DNA of 64,000 nucleotides from Pseudomonas subflava (GCF_023823685.1 NZ_JAMXBF010000014.1:62001-126000), one strand, 5' to 3'. Counted from the stretch's first letter, positions 1-7,964 are shown. The notes: generated by a model from the sequence alone, not told the origin. Made by a program: numbers and translations.

Positions 1-31
1 GCTGCTGGTTGAGGGCTTCTTCGTTGTGCAT
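1..31 (-). CDS. N-terminus of a phage gene running off the left edge
   Basis: An AAGGAG ribosome binding site on the minus strand is followed by ATG (31-29) and ten open codons reading MHNEEALNQQ before the window ends. It lies 45 bp downstream of the primase stop in the same direction, so it is probably the next gene of the early operon. The product cannot be named from ten residues. Confidence 0.5.
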   Translation of the reverse strand, partial: MHNEEALNQQ

Positions 32-76
32 GGTGCTTCTCCTTGGGGTGGTACCGGCGTTGCCGCGCCGGCGGGC

Positions 77-2818
77 TTACAGGGCCTTGAACAGCCAGCA
101 CTTCACCGTGGTGGGGCGCTGGTTGCTGGCGTTGTTTCGGATGTTGAAGGCGGCGCGCACGGCGCTGTCGACGGCCTTGTTGGCCTCGATCAGGGGGCGG
201 CTACGGCTGTTGCGCAGCAGGGTGCGCAGGGTGTCGGGGTCGGCCAGCTTCTGCTTGTGCTCGGCGGCCCGTTCGCAGAATTCATTGATGTGGATGGCGA
301 TGACGCCATCCTTCTTGGAGTGGTTGACCGTGGGCTCCTCGCTGAGCGACTCGAGGTAGTCGAAGACCTCCCAGAATTCCGCCACTTCCTTCGGGTCGGA
401 GTTCACCGCGTGCTGGCGGGCCACGGCCATGGCGCGCAGCTCGCGCAGCACGGCGTCGTGCTGGCGGTCGGTGATCGGCGCCACCAGGCGCAGCGCGTCG
501 ACCAGGGCCATGATCTGGGCGTGGTTCTTGATGATCCGCTCGATGCGGATCTCCTTCAGGCCGCGCAGCTCCTGCTCGTACACCCTCACGCGCTCGCGGA
601 ACACCTCCAGCACCTTCTGCTCCTGCCGTACCGCCAGCAGCAGGAAGTGGCTCACGTCACCCACCTGCAGGTGGTTGAGGTTGTCGGCCGCGGCGCGGCT
701 CTGGTCGGTGACCTCGGGCCGCACGAAGTGCAGCTTGACGATGCGGGTGAGGATGGCCTCGGAGGCCACGACCGTGGCGTTCTGGCTCATCACCATGGCG
801 CCGCGGAAGGGCGGTTCGTGCGTCTCGTTGCCCGACGTCTTCACGCCGGTCACGCCCAGGCTGCCGCCGTTGAACAGCGGTTTGAACTCGTCCCAATCGA
901 AGGCCTTGGAGGCGTTGCCCTTGTCGTCGCTGCGGTCGGCCTCGAGCATCACCACCGGCATACCGGAGATCTGGCTCAGCCAGCGGCGCAGGCCGGCCTT
1001 CGACATTTTCGACGGGTCCTTGCCTTCCTCGTCGGGGCGGCCCAGCAGCTTCCATAGGAAGGTGATCAGCGTGGTCTTGCCGGCGCCGGCCTCGCCGGTG
1101 GCTTCCAGAAAGGGAAAGCTCTGGAACTCGGCGCGGATCTGCTCGCAGAACAGCGCCCCGAACCAGTAGGTGAGGGCGATGAAGCCCTGGGTGCCGAAGC
1201 ACGTCCACAGCCAGCTGAGCCACTCCTTGCGGTAGCCCTCGTCGGTGCGCGCGATCTCCATGCGGATGGACTTCTGCAGGGTCTTCAGGCGCAGACCCTT
1301 GAACTCGAAGTAGTCCTCCGCGTTGGCGGCCTCCACCACGCCGCCGCGTACGGCCAGGTCGCCGAACACGTAGCAGCTGTGATCCTTGCTGTAGCCGATG
1401 AAGTCGATGGTCTTCACCGTTTTCAGGGCGAAGAGCTGCTCCTTCATGATCTTGTCGAGCTGGGCGCCGCTGCCGGTGAATACGGCGCCGGCGGCCATGC
1501 CCAGCAGGCGCTTCTTGAACTCGCTGGCGGCCGCCACCTGGCCGCCGGTGAAGGTGTTGCGGACGGTGGGCTCGTCGTGGGGGAAGTCGACGCGGAAGTA
1601 GTACCAGCTCTCGTCCGTCACCTCGTTGCGCTGGAAGTACAGCGCCTGCGGGTAGCAGTTGGCGATTTCCACCACACAACCGGCCTGGCGCAGTGCCTTC
1701 TCGCGCATCTGCTTGGTATTGAGCAGCTGCTCTTCGTGGTCGTCGCTGTCTTCCAGGCCCTGCATGGCCCGGTTGAATTTCTCCAGGTCCAGCTTGAACC
1801 AGTACAGGCGGTTGTCGAAGCCGAAGTGGAATTCGCCCAGTTCGCGCCAGTCGTACATCAGCAGCGCCTTCTCGCTGGCGTTCTCGGCCAGCAGCAGGGC
1901 GCCGTGGTACCGGGCCAGCTTGAGGTCACGCTCGCGGGCCTCCTGGCGCTTGCCGGCATCGTCGATGAAGCCCCAGCGCTGGTGCAGGTCGTTCCAATCC
2001 ACCTTCTTTTCGCGCTGCGGGTACTGCGCCGCCTCGCATTTGAAGCCCAGCTCCCGCGCCATGGCGACGTGCTTGCGGGTGTAGCGGTGGGCGCCTGGCT
2101 CGTTGTCCAGCGCCCACACCAGTGTGGGCAGCTTCTGGCCCTCGTCGGCGCGCGCCTTGGCCAGGGCCTTGAGCGACTCGAAGGGGAACGCGCCCGAACT
2201 CATGGCCGACACGGCGGAGATACCGTGATGCACGAGGGCGATGGCGTCGAAGATGCCCTCAACCACCCATAGCTCACTCACCTCGGCCAGGTCGACGCAG
2301 GGCGGGCACCACCAGTAGCCCTTTGGCGAGCCGCCCGGGGCGAAGCGCGCCTTCATCTTGCCGAAGCGGTGCGGGCGGTCGATCAGCCGCTCCCAGTAAC
2401 CGCCGTGCTCGAGCGCGAAGCGCACCGTGGCGCTGCCGGCGCCACCGGGAATCTCGCGGCTCCAATAGTTCTCCTGTGTGTACCAGCCCTTCACCAGGGC
2501 CAGGTCGAAGCCGCGGGCCCACTGCATGTAGGCGTCTGCCGAGGCGTGTGGCGCCTGATCGGTTGCGGGGTGCTGCTTGCTGTAGTCGTCGAACAGGTCG
2601 TCGAACAGCTCCTTCACGTGCCACTGCTCGCCGCACTTGCTCTCCCGGCCGCACTTGATGAACCAGGGCTCGTCGTGGCGGGAGTACAGCTCCTTTTTGC
2701 CGCAGGCCGGGCACTTGCCCTTGCGCATGTAATCGGAGCCGCTGATGCGCTTCAGCTCGTAGCGGTCCTCCAGGCGGCGCAGCACTTCCTGGCGGATCTC
2801 GTTGGGCATGGACTTCAT
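77..2818 (-). CDS. phage replication primase-helicase (zinc finger, TOPRIM, P-loop)
   Basis: This 913-residue protein probably starts phage DNA replication. A four-cysteine zinc module sits at about C36, C39, C56 and C62. A TOPRIM-type VEGIFDA stretch lies near residues 186-192, with the acidic cluster ALDNEPG near 236-242. A Walker A motif GEAGAGKTT lies near 575-583, in a C-terminal helicase-like ATPase. This zinc-TOPRIM-NTPase architecture is that of phage primase-helicases. In P2 the replication role belongs to protein A, an unrelated nicking enzyme, so the replication mode may differ here. It ends the visible part of the leftward early operon. Confidence 0.85.
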   Translation of the reverse strand: MKSMPNEIRQEVLRRLEDRYELKRISGSDYMRKGKCPACGKKELYSRHDEPWFIKCGRESKCGEQWHVKELFDDLFDDYSKQHPATDQAPHASADAYMQWARGFDLALVKGWYTQENYWSREIPGGAGSATVRFALEHGGYWERLIDRPHRFGKMKARFAPGGSPKGYWWCPPCVDLAEVSELWVVEGIFDAIALVHHGISAVSAMSSGAFPFESLKALAKARADEGQKLPTLVWALDNEPGAHRYTRKHVAMARELGFKCEAAQYPQREKKVDWNDLHQRWGFIDDAGKRQEARERDLKLARYHGALLLAENASEKALLMYDWRELGEFHFGFDNRLYWFKLDLEKFNRAMQGLEDSDDHEEQLLNTKQMREKALRQAGCVVEIANCYPQALYFQRNEVTDESWYYFRVDFPHDEPTVRNTFTGGQVAAASEFKKRLLGMAAGAVFTGSGAQLDKIMKEQLFALKTVKTIDFIGYSKDHSCYVFGDLAVRGGVVEAANAEDYFEFKGLRLKTLQKSIRMEIARTDEGYRKEWLSWLWTCFGTQGFIALTYWFGALFCEQIRAEFQSFPFLEATGEAGAGKTTLITFLWKLLGRPDEEGKDPSKMSKAGLRRWLSQISGMPVVMLEADRSDDKGNASKAFDWDEFKPLFNGGSLGVTGVKTSGNETHEPPFRGAMVMSQNATVVASEAILTRIVKLHFVRPEVTDQSRAAADNLNHLQVGDVSHFLLLAVRQEQKVLEVFRERVRVYEQELRGLKEIRIERIIKNHAQIMALVDALRLVAPITDRQHDAVLRELRAMAVARQHAVNSDPKEVAEFWEVFDYLESLSEEPTVNHSKKDGVIAIHINEFCERAAEHKQKLADPDTLRTLLRNSRSRPLIEANKAVDSAVRAAFNIRNNASNQRPTTVKCWLFKAL

Positions 2819-2827
2819 TGCGTGGCC

Positions 2828-3061
2828 TTACTGGTTGGCTGCAAGGGCGGCTTGCAGCGCGCCGATGGTGCGTTTGTGGCCGGCGAGGGCCGGGTAGTCA
2901 TCGAGGATTCGCCGGCTGCGCAGCTCCTCCGGTACCGCCCGGTAGCGATCGTCGTACCAGTGCTCGGTCAGCCCGCGGCGCAGCTCGCAACGCAGGCTGG
3001 CGAGCAGGGCCTCAGCGACCGGCTTGGGCATGTCCAGCTGTATGGCGAGCGCTTCGGGCAT
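2828..3061 (-). CDS. small phage protein, unknown function
   Basis: A 77-residue charged protein lies 9 bp upstream of the primase gene on the same strand. The start chosen reads MPEALAIQLD and has GAGG nine bases before it. A start 42 bases further upstream (MGLGKLHPE, at 3103) is open but has no ribosome binding site. There is no recognisable domain. A single W-Y-D-D-R-Y-R stretch in the middle suggests a compact fold. The position between ogr-side genes and the primase suggests an early-expressed accessory of replication or regulation, which is inference only. Confidence 0.6.
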   Translation of the reverse strand: MPEALAIQLDMPKPVAEALLASLRCELRRGLTEHWYDDRYRAVPEELRSRRILDDYPALAGHKRTIGALQAALAANQ

Positions 3062-3129
3062 GGCGGAAACCTCGAATTCAGGGTGCAACTTCCCCAAACC
3101 CACGGCGGTGGGGCTGGGTGTGATTGGGC

Positions 3130-3471
3130 TTAGCGGGTGGCCGAGGCGGCCAGGAATCGGTCGGGCAGTGTGCGCAACGGCGGCTGGAGCCAGCAGCGCG
3201 TGCGGTTGTCCAGCACCGCGCCGGTGGCCAGGTCGACGCTGGCCAGCGGCCGGCCCTTGGGCAGCCGGTCGCTCATGGCCAGGTGGGTGATGCGGTCGGC
3301 CATGAACACCGGCACGCCCATCGCGCCGACCAGGTACTGCACCGTGCGGCCGAACAGTTGGTCGTCGTGCAGGTGCTCCGCCTCATGGCGCTCGATAAAG
3401 CCAGTGGCCGCGGCCTGCATGCTGGTCAGGTAATCGTCGGCCTGCTGCTGGGTGAAGGTGGTGGTTTGCAT
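3130..3471 (-). CDS. early-operon phage protein, unknown function
   Basis: This 113-residue protein starts MQTTTFTQQQ, with GGAGG eleven bases upstream. It begins only 2 bp after the stop of the Ogr gene, so the two are translationally linked. The N-terminal half is helical and rich in Gln, Ala and His (HEAEHLHDD near residues 30-40). The C-terminal half has a PKGRPLASVD stretch and an RCWL motif. No family is recognised. Similar small genes sit between ogr and the primase in other Pseudomonas P2-like prophages, from general knowledge. Confidence 0.7.
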   Translation of the reverse strand: MQTTTFTQQQADDYLTSMQAAATGFIERHEAEHLHDDQLFGRTVQYLVGAMGVPVFMADRITHLAMSDRLPKGRPLASVDLATGAVLDNRTRCWLQPPLRTLPDRFLAASATR

Positions 3472-3473
3472 CG

Positions 3474-3743
3474 TCAGGCCTCCAGTAGATCGAGCTGGGT
3501 TTCGTCCGGGCTGCGCATGGCATCGCGGCGCAGCGCCGCCGGCGCCAACGGCAGCCGCACCCCGGGGTTCGGCATGCCCGAAGGGCTCATTTCGTGGGTG
3601 ATCTCGAACTGGGCGCGGAACGTGGCCCCGCAGGCCTCGTTGCAGCACTGGAGGTAAGCGGTGCGCAGGAAGATGTGCTGTCCGACACTCGTGCGGATGC
3701 GCAGGCTCTTCCCGCAATGCGGGCATACCAGCTTGTAGGTCAT
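3474..3743 (-). CDS. ogr: Ogr/Delta-type zinc-finger activator of late genes
   Basis: An 89-residue homologue of P2 Ogr and P4 Delta, which bind the dyad upstream of P2 late promoters and contact RNA polymerase. It shows CPHC near residues 8-11, an RTS triplet, then QCCNEACGATF near 32-42, matching the Ogr zinc-binding pattern (CxxC and CxxxxC), followed by the usual SPSG segment. In P2 ogr lies downstream of gene D. Here it sits in the early operon upstream of the primase, so late-gene activation is coupled to early transcription. Its likely targets are the three dyads at 18992, 23670 and 30432. Confidence 0.9.
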   Translation of the reverse strand: MTYKLVCPHCGKSLRIRTSVGQHIFLRTAYLQCCNEACGATFRAQFEITHEMSPSGMPNPGVRLPLAPAALRRDAMRSPDETQLDLLEA

Positions 3744-3809
3744 ATCTCTCCCCGGCCGCCAGACGCGGCCCCGGCCGAAGCCGTTAAGTTGCGACGCCTC
3801 GTGCGCCTA

Positions 3810-4292
3810 CTACTGTTCCTGCCCGCCCGGTGTTGCCCGGTGCAGGGTGATAACGGCGCCCACTTCGGCGTGGCGCGCGGCAATGTGTTCGCGGTGAGCG
3901 GCGATGATCTCGGCCAGCTCCTGCTCGGTGAGGCGCCCGTCCTCGAGCGCCTTGACGATAATCTGGTCGACCTTGCCCTCGGCCACGTCGGCCACCAGGG
4001 AGCGCTGGTACAGGTCCAGGTTGTCCAGCTCGCCGTTCTCCGGCATGGGCACGTGCACGCCGCTGTACAGGCCGGAGACGTAGTCGGGCAGGTAGGAGGT
4101 GCCAGCAATCAGCTCCAGCTGGCGGATCTGGTCATCCAGCAGCGGGCGGTGGCCCGGGTTTTCGTAGGCCTTGTTGTCGAACTGCTTAAGGTCCATGCCC
4201 AGAGCGGTGGCGGCGCACTCGCGGCCGCCCGGGAAGGCGGCAATCACGGCCTGCACTACGCGGCGGCGGCTATCAAGAATCGGGCGCTTCAT
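3810..4292 (-). CDS. CII/YmfL-like phage regulatory protein
   Basis: A 160-residue protein resembling the phage CII/YmfL regulatory family. It has an N-terminal segment like a degenerate helix-turn-helix (VVQAVIAAFPGGRECAATAL, residues about 10-29), then LKQFDNKAYEN and HRPLLDDQIRQLELIAGTSY, which are typical of the family. The start is MKRPIL at 4292. A GTG overlapping the upstream stop (4322) would add ten residues and is also possible. Family knowledge suggests a regulator of the lysis-lysogeny choice. It lies in the leftward early operon just behind two small DNA-binding proteins. Confidence 0.75.
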   Translation of the reverse strand: MKRPILDSRRRVVQAVIAAFPGGRECAATALGMDLKQFDNKAYENPGHRPLLDDQIRQLELIAGTSYLPDYVSGLYSGVHVPMPENGELDNLDLYQRSLVADVAEGKVDQIIVKALEDGRLTEQELAEIIAAHREHIAARHAEVGAVITLHRATPGGQEQ

Positions 4293-4321
4293 CTTCTCGT
4301 TTTCCCCTTGCGCCGGCGGCA

Positions 4322-4639
4322 CTACTGTTCCCTCGCAGCTGCGCCATTGGGGGGCGTAGCGCGAGCGGACAGGAATTCGGTGATGTCGCCATCCTTCAAA
4401 CGCAACAGAACGGCGATGGCGTGCGCATGTCCGCGGATGCAGCGCTTGCGCCCGTTGATGACCTCGTTAACCGAGTTGGAATGTACGTGGTGCTCCCGAG
4501 CCCAACTCTTGAGAGCGATGCCGGTGGAGTGGAAGGCAGCTTTCGCCTCGGCATGGGTCTTGAGTGGGGAGGCAAGGTCGCTGCAGAGAAACAGCTCACG
4601 CGCACAGACCACACAGCGAGAGGGGTTGGCGGCTTTCAT
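4322..4639 (-). CDS. BcepMu gp16-type DNA-binding protein (second copy)
   Basis: A 105-residue protein that starts MKAANPSR, its ATG overlapping the stop of the upstream gene (ATGA). Residues about 35-80 show the pattern of small phage DNA-binding proteins of the BcepMu gp16 type: ALKSWAREHHVHSNSVNEVI, then NGRKRCIRGHAHAIAVLLRL. Two cysteine pairs near the N-terminus (CVVC and a later C) could bind zinc. It is a divergent relative of the gene directly upstream, so the pair probably arose by duplication. A Cox/excisionase-like or early regulator role is possible but unproven. Confidence 0.7.
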   Translation of the reverse strand: MKAANPSRCVVCARELFLCSDLASPLKTHAEAKAAFHSTGIALKSWAREHHVHSNSVNEVINGRKRCIRGHAHAIAVLLRLKDGDITEFLSARATPPNGAAAREQ

Positions 4640-4836
4640 TCTTCCGTTACCTGCTTGATGCCCAGTGCAACGGCAGCCTTGTGGGCCTCGCCGCGGCGGC
4701 CCTTCTTCTTTCCAGCCAGGACCTGGTAAGTGGTCGACTGGTCGAGCCCGTTTTTCTCGGCGAAATCCTTGACGGTAACGCCCTGAGCTTCGAGCCAGGC
4801 TTTCGCTTGTGCTGGGGTACGAGTGGCGTGCATCAT
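4636..4836 (-). CDS. BcepMu gp16-type DNA-binding protein, first gene of early operon
   Basis: A 66-residue protein (MMHATRTPAQ) with the classic layout WLEAQGVTVKDFAEKNGL, QSTTYQVLAG, KKKGRRGEAHKAAVALG: a helix-turn-helix followed by a basic G-R-R-G-E-A-H-K segment, as in the BcepMu gp16 family. It is the first gene leftward from the immunity region and divergent from the XRE repressor, the position of Cro or Cox in related phages. An upstream start at 4878 would run through the operator and is not favoured. The ribosome binding site is weak (GGATGG). The product may be a Cro/Cox-like switch protein, which is inferred from position. Confidence 0.75.
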   Translation of the reverse strand: MMHATRTPAQAKAWLEAQGVTVKDFAEKNGLDQSTTYQVLAGKKKGRRGEAHKAAVALGIKQVTEE

Positions 4837-4863
4837 CCGAAACCATCCAAAAACATCCAATGT
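4834..4863. repeat. three 10-bp-phased CATCC repeats
   Basis: CATCC recurs at 4834, 4844 and 4854, exactly one helical turn apart, with similar flanks (CATCCGAAAC, CATCCAAAAA, CATCCAATGT). The array runs from the operator to the start codon of the first early gene. It looks like a cooperative binding site for an early regulator. Confidence 0.5.
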
Positions 4864-4873
4864 GGCAGAGAAT

Positions 4874-4891
4874 ACCACTCAAACGAGTGGT
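4874..4891. promoter_or_regulatory. candidate repressor operator (perfect inverted repeat)
   Basis: ACCACTC-AAAC-GAGTGGT is a perfect 7-bp inverted repeat between the divergent early operon and the XRE repressor gene. An additional GAGTGG half-site lies at 4916-4921, over the repressor start. This is the expected place and symmetry for a lambda-type operator bound by the XRE repressor. A near-identical core recurs at 7965-7977. Confidence 0.75.
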
Positions 4892-4913
4892 GTCAATGGG
4901 GCTTTCTATCCGA

Positions 4914-5273
4914 ATGAGTGGAATCGGTGATCGTTTGCGCGAGGAGCGCGAGCGCCTGGGGCTTTCTCAGGGTGCATTCGGAGAGCTGGGCGGGGTGAAA
5001 GCCAACGCTCAAGGCAACTATGAGAAGGGAGACAGGTTTCCTGATGCTGCCTATCTGGCTGCTGTCGCCGCAGTAGGTGTCGACGTGCTTTATGTGGTGA
5101 CTGGTGAGCGCAAGCCGCAGCCAGCTAGCAGCATTACCGCCGAAGAATCTGAGTTGCTGAAAAACTTCCGCCGGCTCACCGACGCCGAGCGTGGCTACAC
5201 CGGGAATATGGTCGCCGGTCTAGCTATCTTGAGCGACCCGGCTGCACGTTTTTTTGAGGGAAAAAAAGGATAA
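4914..5273 (+). CDS. XRE-family prophage repressor (CI/C-like)
   Basis: A 119-residue protein (MSGIGDRLREERERLGLSQ) with a helix-turn-helix at about residues 6-60: the first helices, then KANAQGNYEKGDRFPDAAYL and VDVLYVVTGER, the standard Pseudomonas phage repressor pattern. There is no S24 autocleavage domain after it, only about 50 more residues, so it is a short repressor that would not self-cleave in response to RecA. An in-frame ATG at 4896 would add six residues. It is transcribed away from the early operon, with the palindromic operator just upstream, so it probably represses both promoters. Confidence 0.9.
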   Translation: MSGIGDRLREERERLGLSQGAFGELGGVKANAQGNYEKGDRFPDAAYLAAVAAVGVDVLYVVTGERKPQPASSITAEESELLKNFRRLTDAERGYTGNMVAGLAILSDPAARFFEGKKG

Positions 5274-5328
5274 CTGCGCTCAATGATGGGCGTGATTTAG
5301 TTCCAATGGACCTTGCAAGGAGAGCGCT

Positions 5329-6075
5329 ATGGCTCTGGTCGTCTGCAAAGACTGTAAAACCGAGATTTCTACCGATGCCAAGGTTTGCCCTCAGTGCGGT
5401 GCACACAGCGCTGCCGGCTACACCGGCGTGCGAGTCGCCGGCCTGTTCTACCTTGCACTGATCGGCCTGCTGTTCTGGTGGGTCTGGGGATTGATGACCC
5501 CGGACAGCTCGCAAGACGTTGTGGTGGCCAACGCCCAAGCTGAGCAGCCTAAGGCCCCGGCGCTCGCCCCAAAACACTTCGCCACCGTGGGGGAAATGAT
5601 CGAGGACCGAGGCGACTACTCGGCCGAGAACGGCACCTTCGAGCAGATCGCCGCGGAGCCGCTGAAGATCCTGATCGCCGGCACCATCGTTCCGGGCGAC
5701 CTGGCCGAGAACAATGCCCGCGAGGTGCGCCGCGCCGCGCTGTACGGCGTGTATCGGACGTTGATCCACACCGGCGCCAACAAGGTTACCGTTGTCGCCG
5801 TGCCGCGCGAGCTGAACATCCGTGAGGGCACCTCGCGTGTGCTCGACCGCCCGACCTTATCCATCACCGCTACGCGCGCGCAGGCGCTCGAAGCCGCTAG
5901 CCGCTTCGTGAAGGTGGACACGGCCGCCGACCTGGTGAACCCCCAGCAGGAGTACGGCATACAGCTGGACAGTTGGAAGCCAGAGTTTGAGGCCGTCTAT
6001 ATGAGCGACCAAGGCCAGATCAAGCTATTAGAGGCGATCAAGGCCGCCGGCGGAGACGTAATCAGCAACGGCTGA
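5329..6075 (+). CDS. zinc-ribbon membrane protein, unknown function (accessory gene)
   Basis: This 248-residue protein has a good AAGGAG ribosome binding site. It begins with a zinc ribbon (C6, C9, C20, C23) and then has one membrane segment at about residues 37-56 (LFYLALIGLLFWWVWGL). The rest is a soluble domain of about 190 residues that I do not recognise. It resembles other zinc-ribbon membrane anchors, with the ribbon predicted on the cytoplasmic side. It follows the repressor in the same direction and precedes the KAP NTPase by 49 bp. The two may form one transcription unit expressed in the lysogen. Confidence 0.8.
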   Translation: MALVVCKDCKTEISTDAKVCPQCGAHSAAGYTGVRVAGLFYLALIGLLFWWVWGLMTPDSSQDVVVANAQAEQPKAPALAPKHFATVGEMIEDRGDYSAENGTFEQIAAEPLKILIAGTIVPGDLAENNAREVRRAALYGVYRTLIHTGANKVTVVAVPRELNIREGTSRVLDRPTLSITATRAQALEAASRFVKVDTAADLVNPQQEYGIQLDSWKPEFEAVYMSDQGQIKLLEAIKAAGGDVISNG

Positions 6076-6124
6076 AGGTAGCCGCTAGCACGTCGAGTCA
6101 CCTTTATTTAGAGAGAGGAATCTT

Positions 6125-7495
6125 GTGAGCGAAGTAGCAAGCACTCCTTGGGATGACGATCTATTCAAAGATCGCAAAGCAGCAAGCGAATTTCTAACTT
6201 CATATATGCTTGCAAATCCAGATATTAAAGTACTTAACGTCAATTCTCCTTGGGGAAGCGGTAAATCCTTTTTCTTGCAGCGCTGGTGTAAAGCACTTAG
6301 TCAGAATCACGTGTGCATCTATTTCAACGCTTGGGAGAATGACTTTGCTGCTGAGCCCCTAGTTGTTCTAGTGACCAGCATTGAGGAGCAAGCCGCTGAC
6401 CCCCTGGATATCCAAGGCTCTTCAGCAGGAAGAGGCTTGGTAAAAGGCACATCCGAATTGGTCAAGTCGGCAGCACCATTGATTGCTAAAGGGCTTTTCA
6501 AGAAATACTTGGGTTGCGAAATGGATCAAGTGTTTGGAGAGGGGGCGGGCGGTGATGGCGCAGATGCTACCAGTGAATTGGTTGGACGTTTGATCAAGGA
6601 GCAAGCAGAGAGCAAGGACAATATCCAGCATTTTAAAGACGCCGTGAAAAACCGTCTGAGCCAAGCTGCTGTAAACCAAGGGAAGAAAAGTCCGGCTTTC
6701 ATATTCATCGATGAGCTGGATCGGTGTCGGCCTACTTACGCAGTAGAGCTTCTAGAGCGTGTAAAGCATTTCTTTGAGATCGAAGATTGCCGCTTTATAG
6801 TCGCATCTGACTCTGAGCAGTTGTCGCACTCAATTTGTGCCATTTATGGCGAGAAGTTTCAATCTCAGAAATATCTCAGGCGTTTCTTTGATGCTGAATA
6901 TCGGCTTGATCAAGTTGGATTGTCGCTTTTTATTGTAGCTAGTACGCCTGAGTTGAATGATTTTGGTCACCTTGTGCCTTACCGAAAAGCCAGGACTCAA
7001 GATTATGCGTCTGGTGTCGTTTTCATAGACTTGCCGACTTATCCGGTTGCCGCGCTGTTCTTCTATGCTTTAGCAAAATTCTTCAATTTTGAGGCGCGTG
7101 ATGTGCTCCGCTGTATTCGGCAAACAAAAGCCGTTTGCGATGCATTAAAGCAAAGTAACTATGACGTCTTCTGGGCGGCATTCCTAGTATTCATGCATAA
7201 CTCTAGTCTTGAATTTACCGCTAAGGATATTATCCTTCGTCCTAGTCAGGTTGAGGCGGCCCTACAAAAGATACCAAGTGTATGTTTGAACACTAATCCA
7301 AAGCCTACCAGCATTTACGATTTGGTCGCGATGTATTTGCAGCTGATGAACAATCCTGAGGCTGTTTGGAATGTCTATAACACCGATAGGCAGCTTCCAC
7401 AGTGGAAGGACGGTATTTATTCTATGTATATGCGAGATTCGGACGCGCTAAAGCGTTACGTAAATCTAGTGGAACTGGCTGGGCATCTGGCCTAA
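6125..7495 (+). CDS. KAP-family P-loop NTPase, possible phage-exclusion protein
   Basis: A 456-residue protein that starts with GTG preceded by GAGAGGA. It has Walker A SPWGSGKSFF near residues 41-50, the conserved FNAWEND near 68-74, and Walker B AFIFIDELDRCRP near 191-203, followed by a sensor-like VASDSEQL. These are the marks of KAP NTPases, a family that includes the plasmid exclusion protein PifA (established knowledge). No clear membrane segment is seen. Codon use is visibly AT-richer than the structural genes around it, which suggests recent acquisition. In a prophage, between repressor and late genes, this is a typical position for lysogenic cargo such as superinfection exclusion, but the function is inferred. 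Confidence 0.8.
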   Translation: MSEVASTPWDDDLFKDRKAASEFLTSYMLANPDIKVLNVNSPWGSGKSFFLQRWCKALSQNHVCIYFNAWENDFAAEPLVVLVTSIEEQAADPLDIQGSSAGRGLVKGTSELVKSAAPLIAKGLFKKYLGCEMDQVFGEGAGGDGADATSELVGRLIKEQAESKDNIQHFKDAVKNRLSQAAVNQGKKSPAFIFIDELDRCRPTYAVELLERVKHFFEIEDCRFIVASDSEQLSHSICAIYGEKFQSQKYLRRFFDAEYRLDQVGLSLFIVASTPELNDFGHLVPYRKARTQDYASGVVFIDLPTYPVAALFFYALAKFFNFEARDVLRCIRQTKAVCDALKQSNYDVFWAAFLVFMHNSSLEFTAKDIILRPSQVEAALQKIPSVCLNTNPKPTSIYDLVAMYLQLMNNPEAVWNVYNTDRQLPQWKDGIYSMYMRDSDALKRYVNLVELAGHLA

Positions 7496-7506
7496 AAGCT
7501 CGCAGC

Positions 7507-7938
7507 CTAAATACGGCATAAATACGGCCACCGATCATGTATCCAGGCAAATTCCTCGGGCGGATCGGTGGTTACCACATACACCCGCTGCTGTTCTCCC
7601 TCGCCGATCACCAGGCACTCCAGGGCATAGCCCTCCGGCACGTCGAACCAATGTGATGGCCGATTCTTGTCGCCGGGCTGGCCTTCCTTCTCCATAAAGC
7701 GCTGCACCATGCCGAAGCCGCGGCGCGGCTTGTGCTTGGCCCAGCCGCCGGCCGCCACGGTGCTGAGCCGCGCCCAGCCGCCTTGGGGGCCGCTGCCGGC
7801 TTCCTCTTTGCGCCGGCCCCAGTGGATCCAGTCCAGCTGGCCCGTATCCTCCAGCAGCACCGGGATGGCTGACTTCGGGTTGGGAAAATAGATCTTCCAT
7901 ATCTTGTCCGCCTCGCGGGCTTCAACGCCGCCGCACAT
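7507..7938 (-). CDS. compact SRAP-like (YedK/HMCES-type) protein
   Basis: A 143-residue protein whose start MCGG has GAGGAG ten bases upstream. Starting here leaves Cys at position 2, the catalytic position in SRAP proteins after Met removal. An H-W-G stretch (WIHWGRR) and a C-terminal VYVVTTDPPEEFAWIHDRWP resemble YedK's FLIVT...IHDRRP segment with its catalytic His (H134 here). The central NAR.E segment of typical SRAP proteins is not evident, and the protein is shorter than the usual 200-plus residues. SRAP enzymes crosslink to abasic sites in single-stranded DNA. The neighbouring LexA-regulated umuDC fits a DNA-damage role. Family assignment is moderate. Confidence 0.6.
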   Translation of the reverse strand: MCGGVEAREADKIWKIYFPNPKSAIPVLLEDTGQLDWIHWGRRKEEAGSGPQGGWARLSTVAAGGWAKHKPRRGFGMVQRFMEKEGQPGDKNRPSHWFDVPEGYALECLVIGEGEQQRVYVVTTDPPEEFAWIHDRWPYLCRI

Positions 7939-7964
7939 GACTCTTTCTCCTCTGTGGGCCATTG

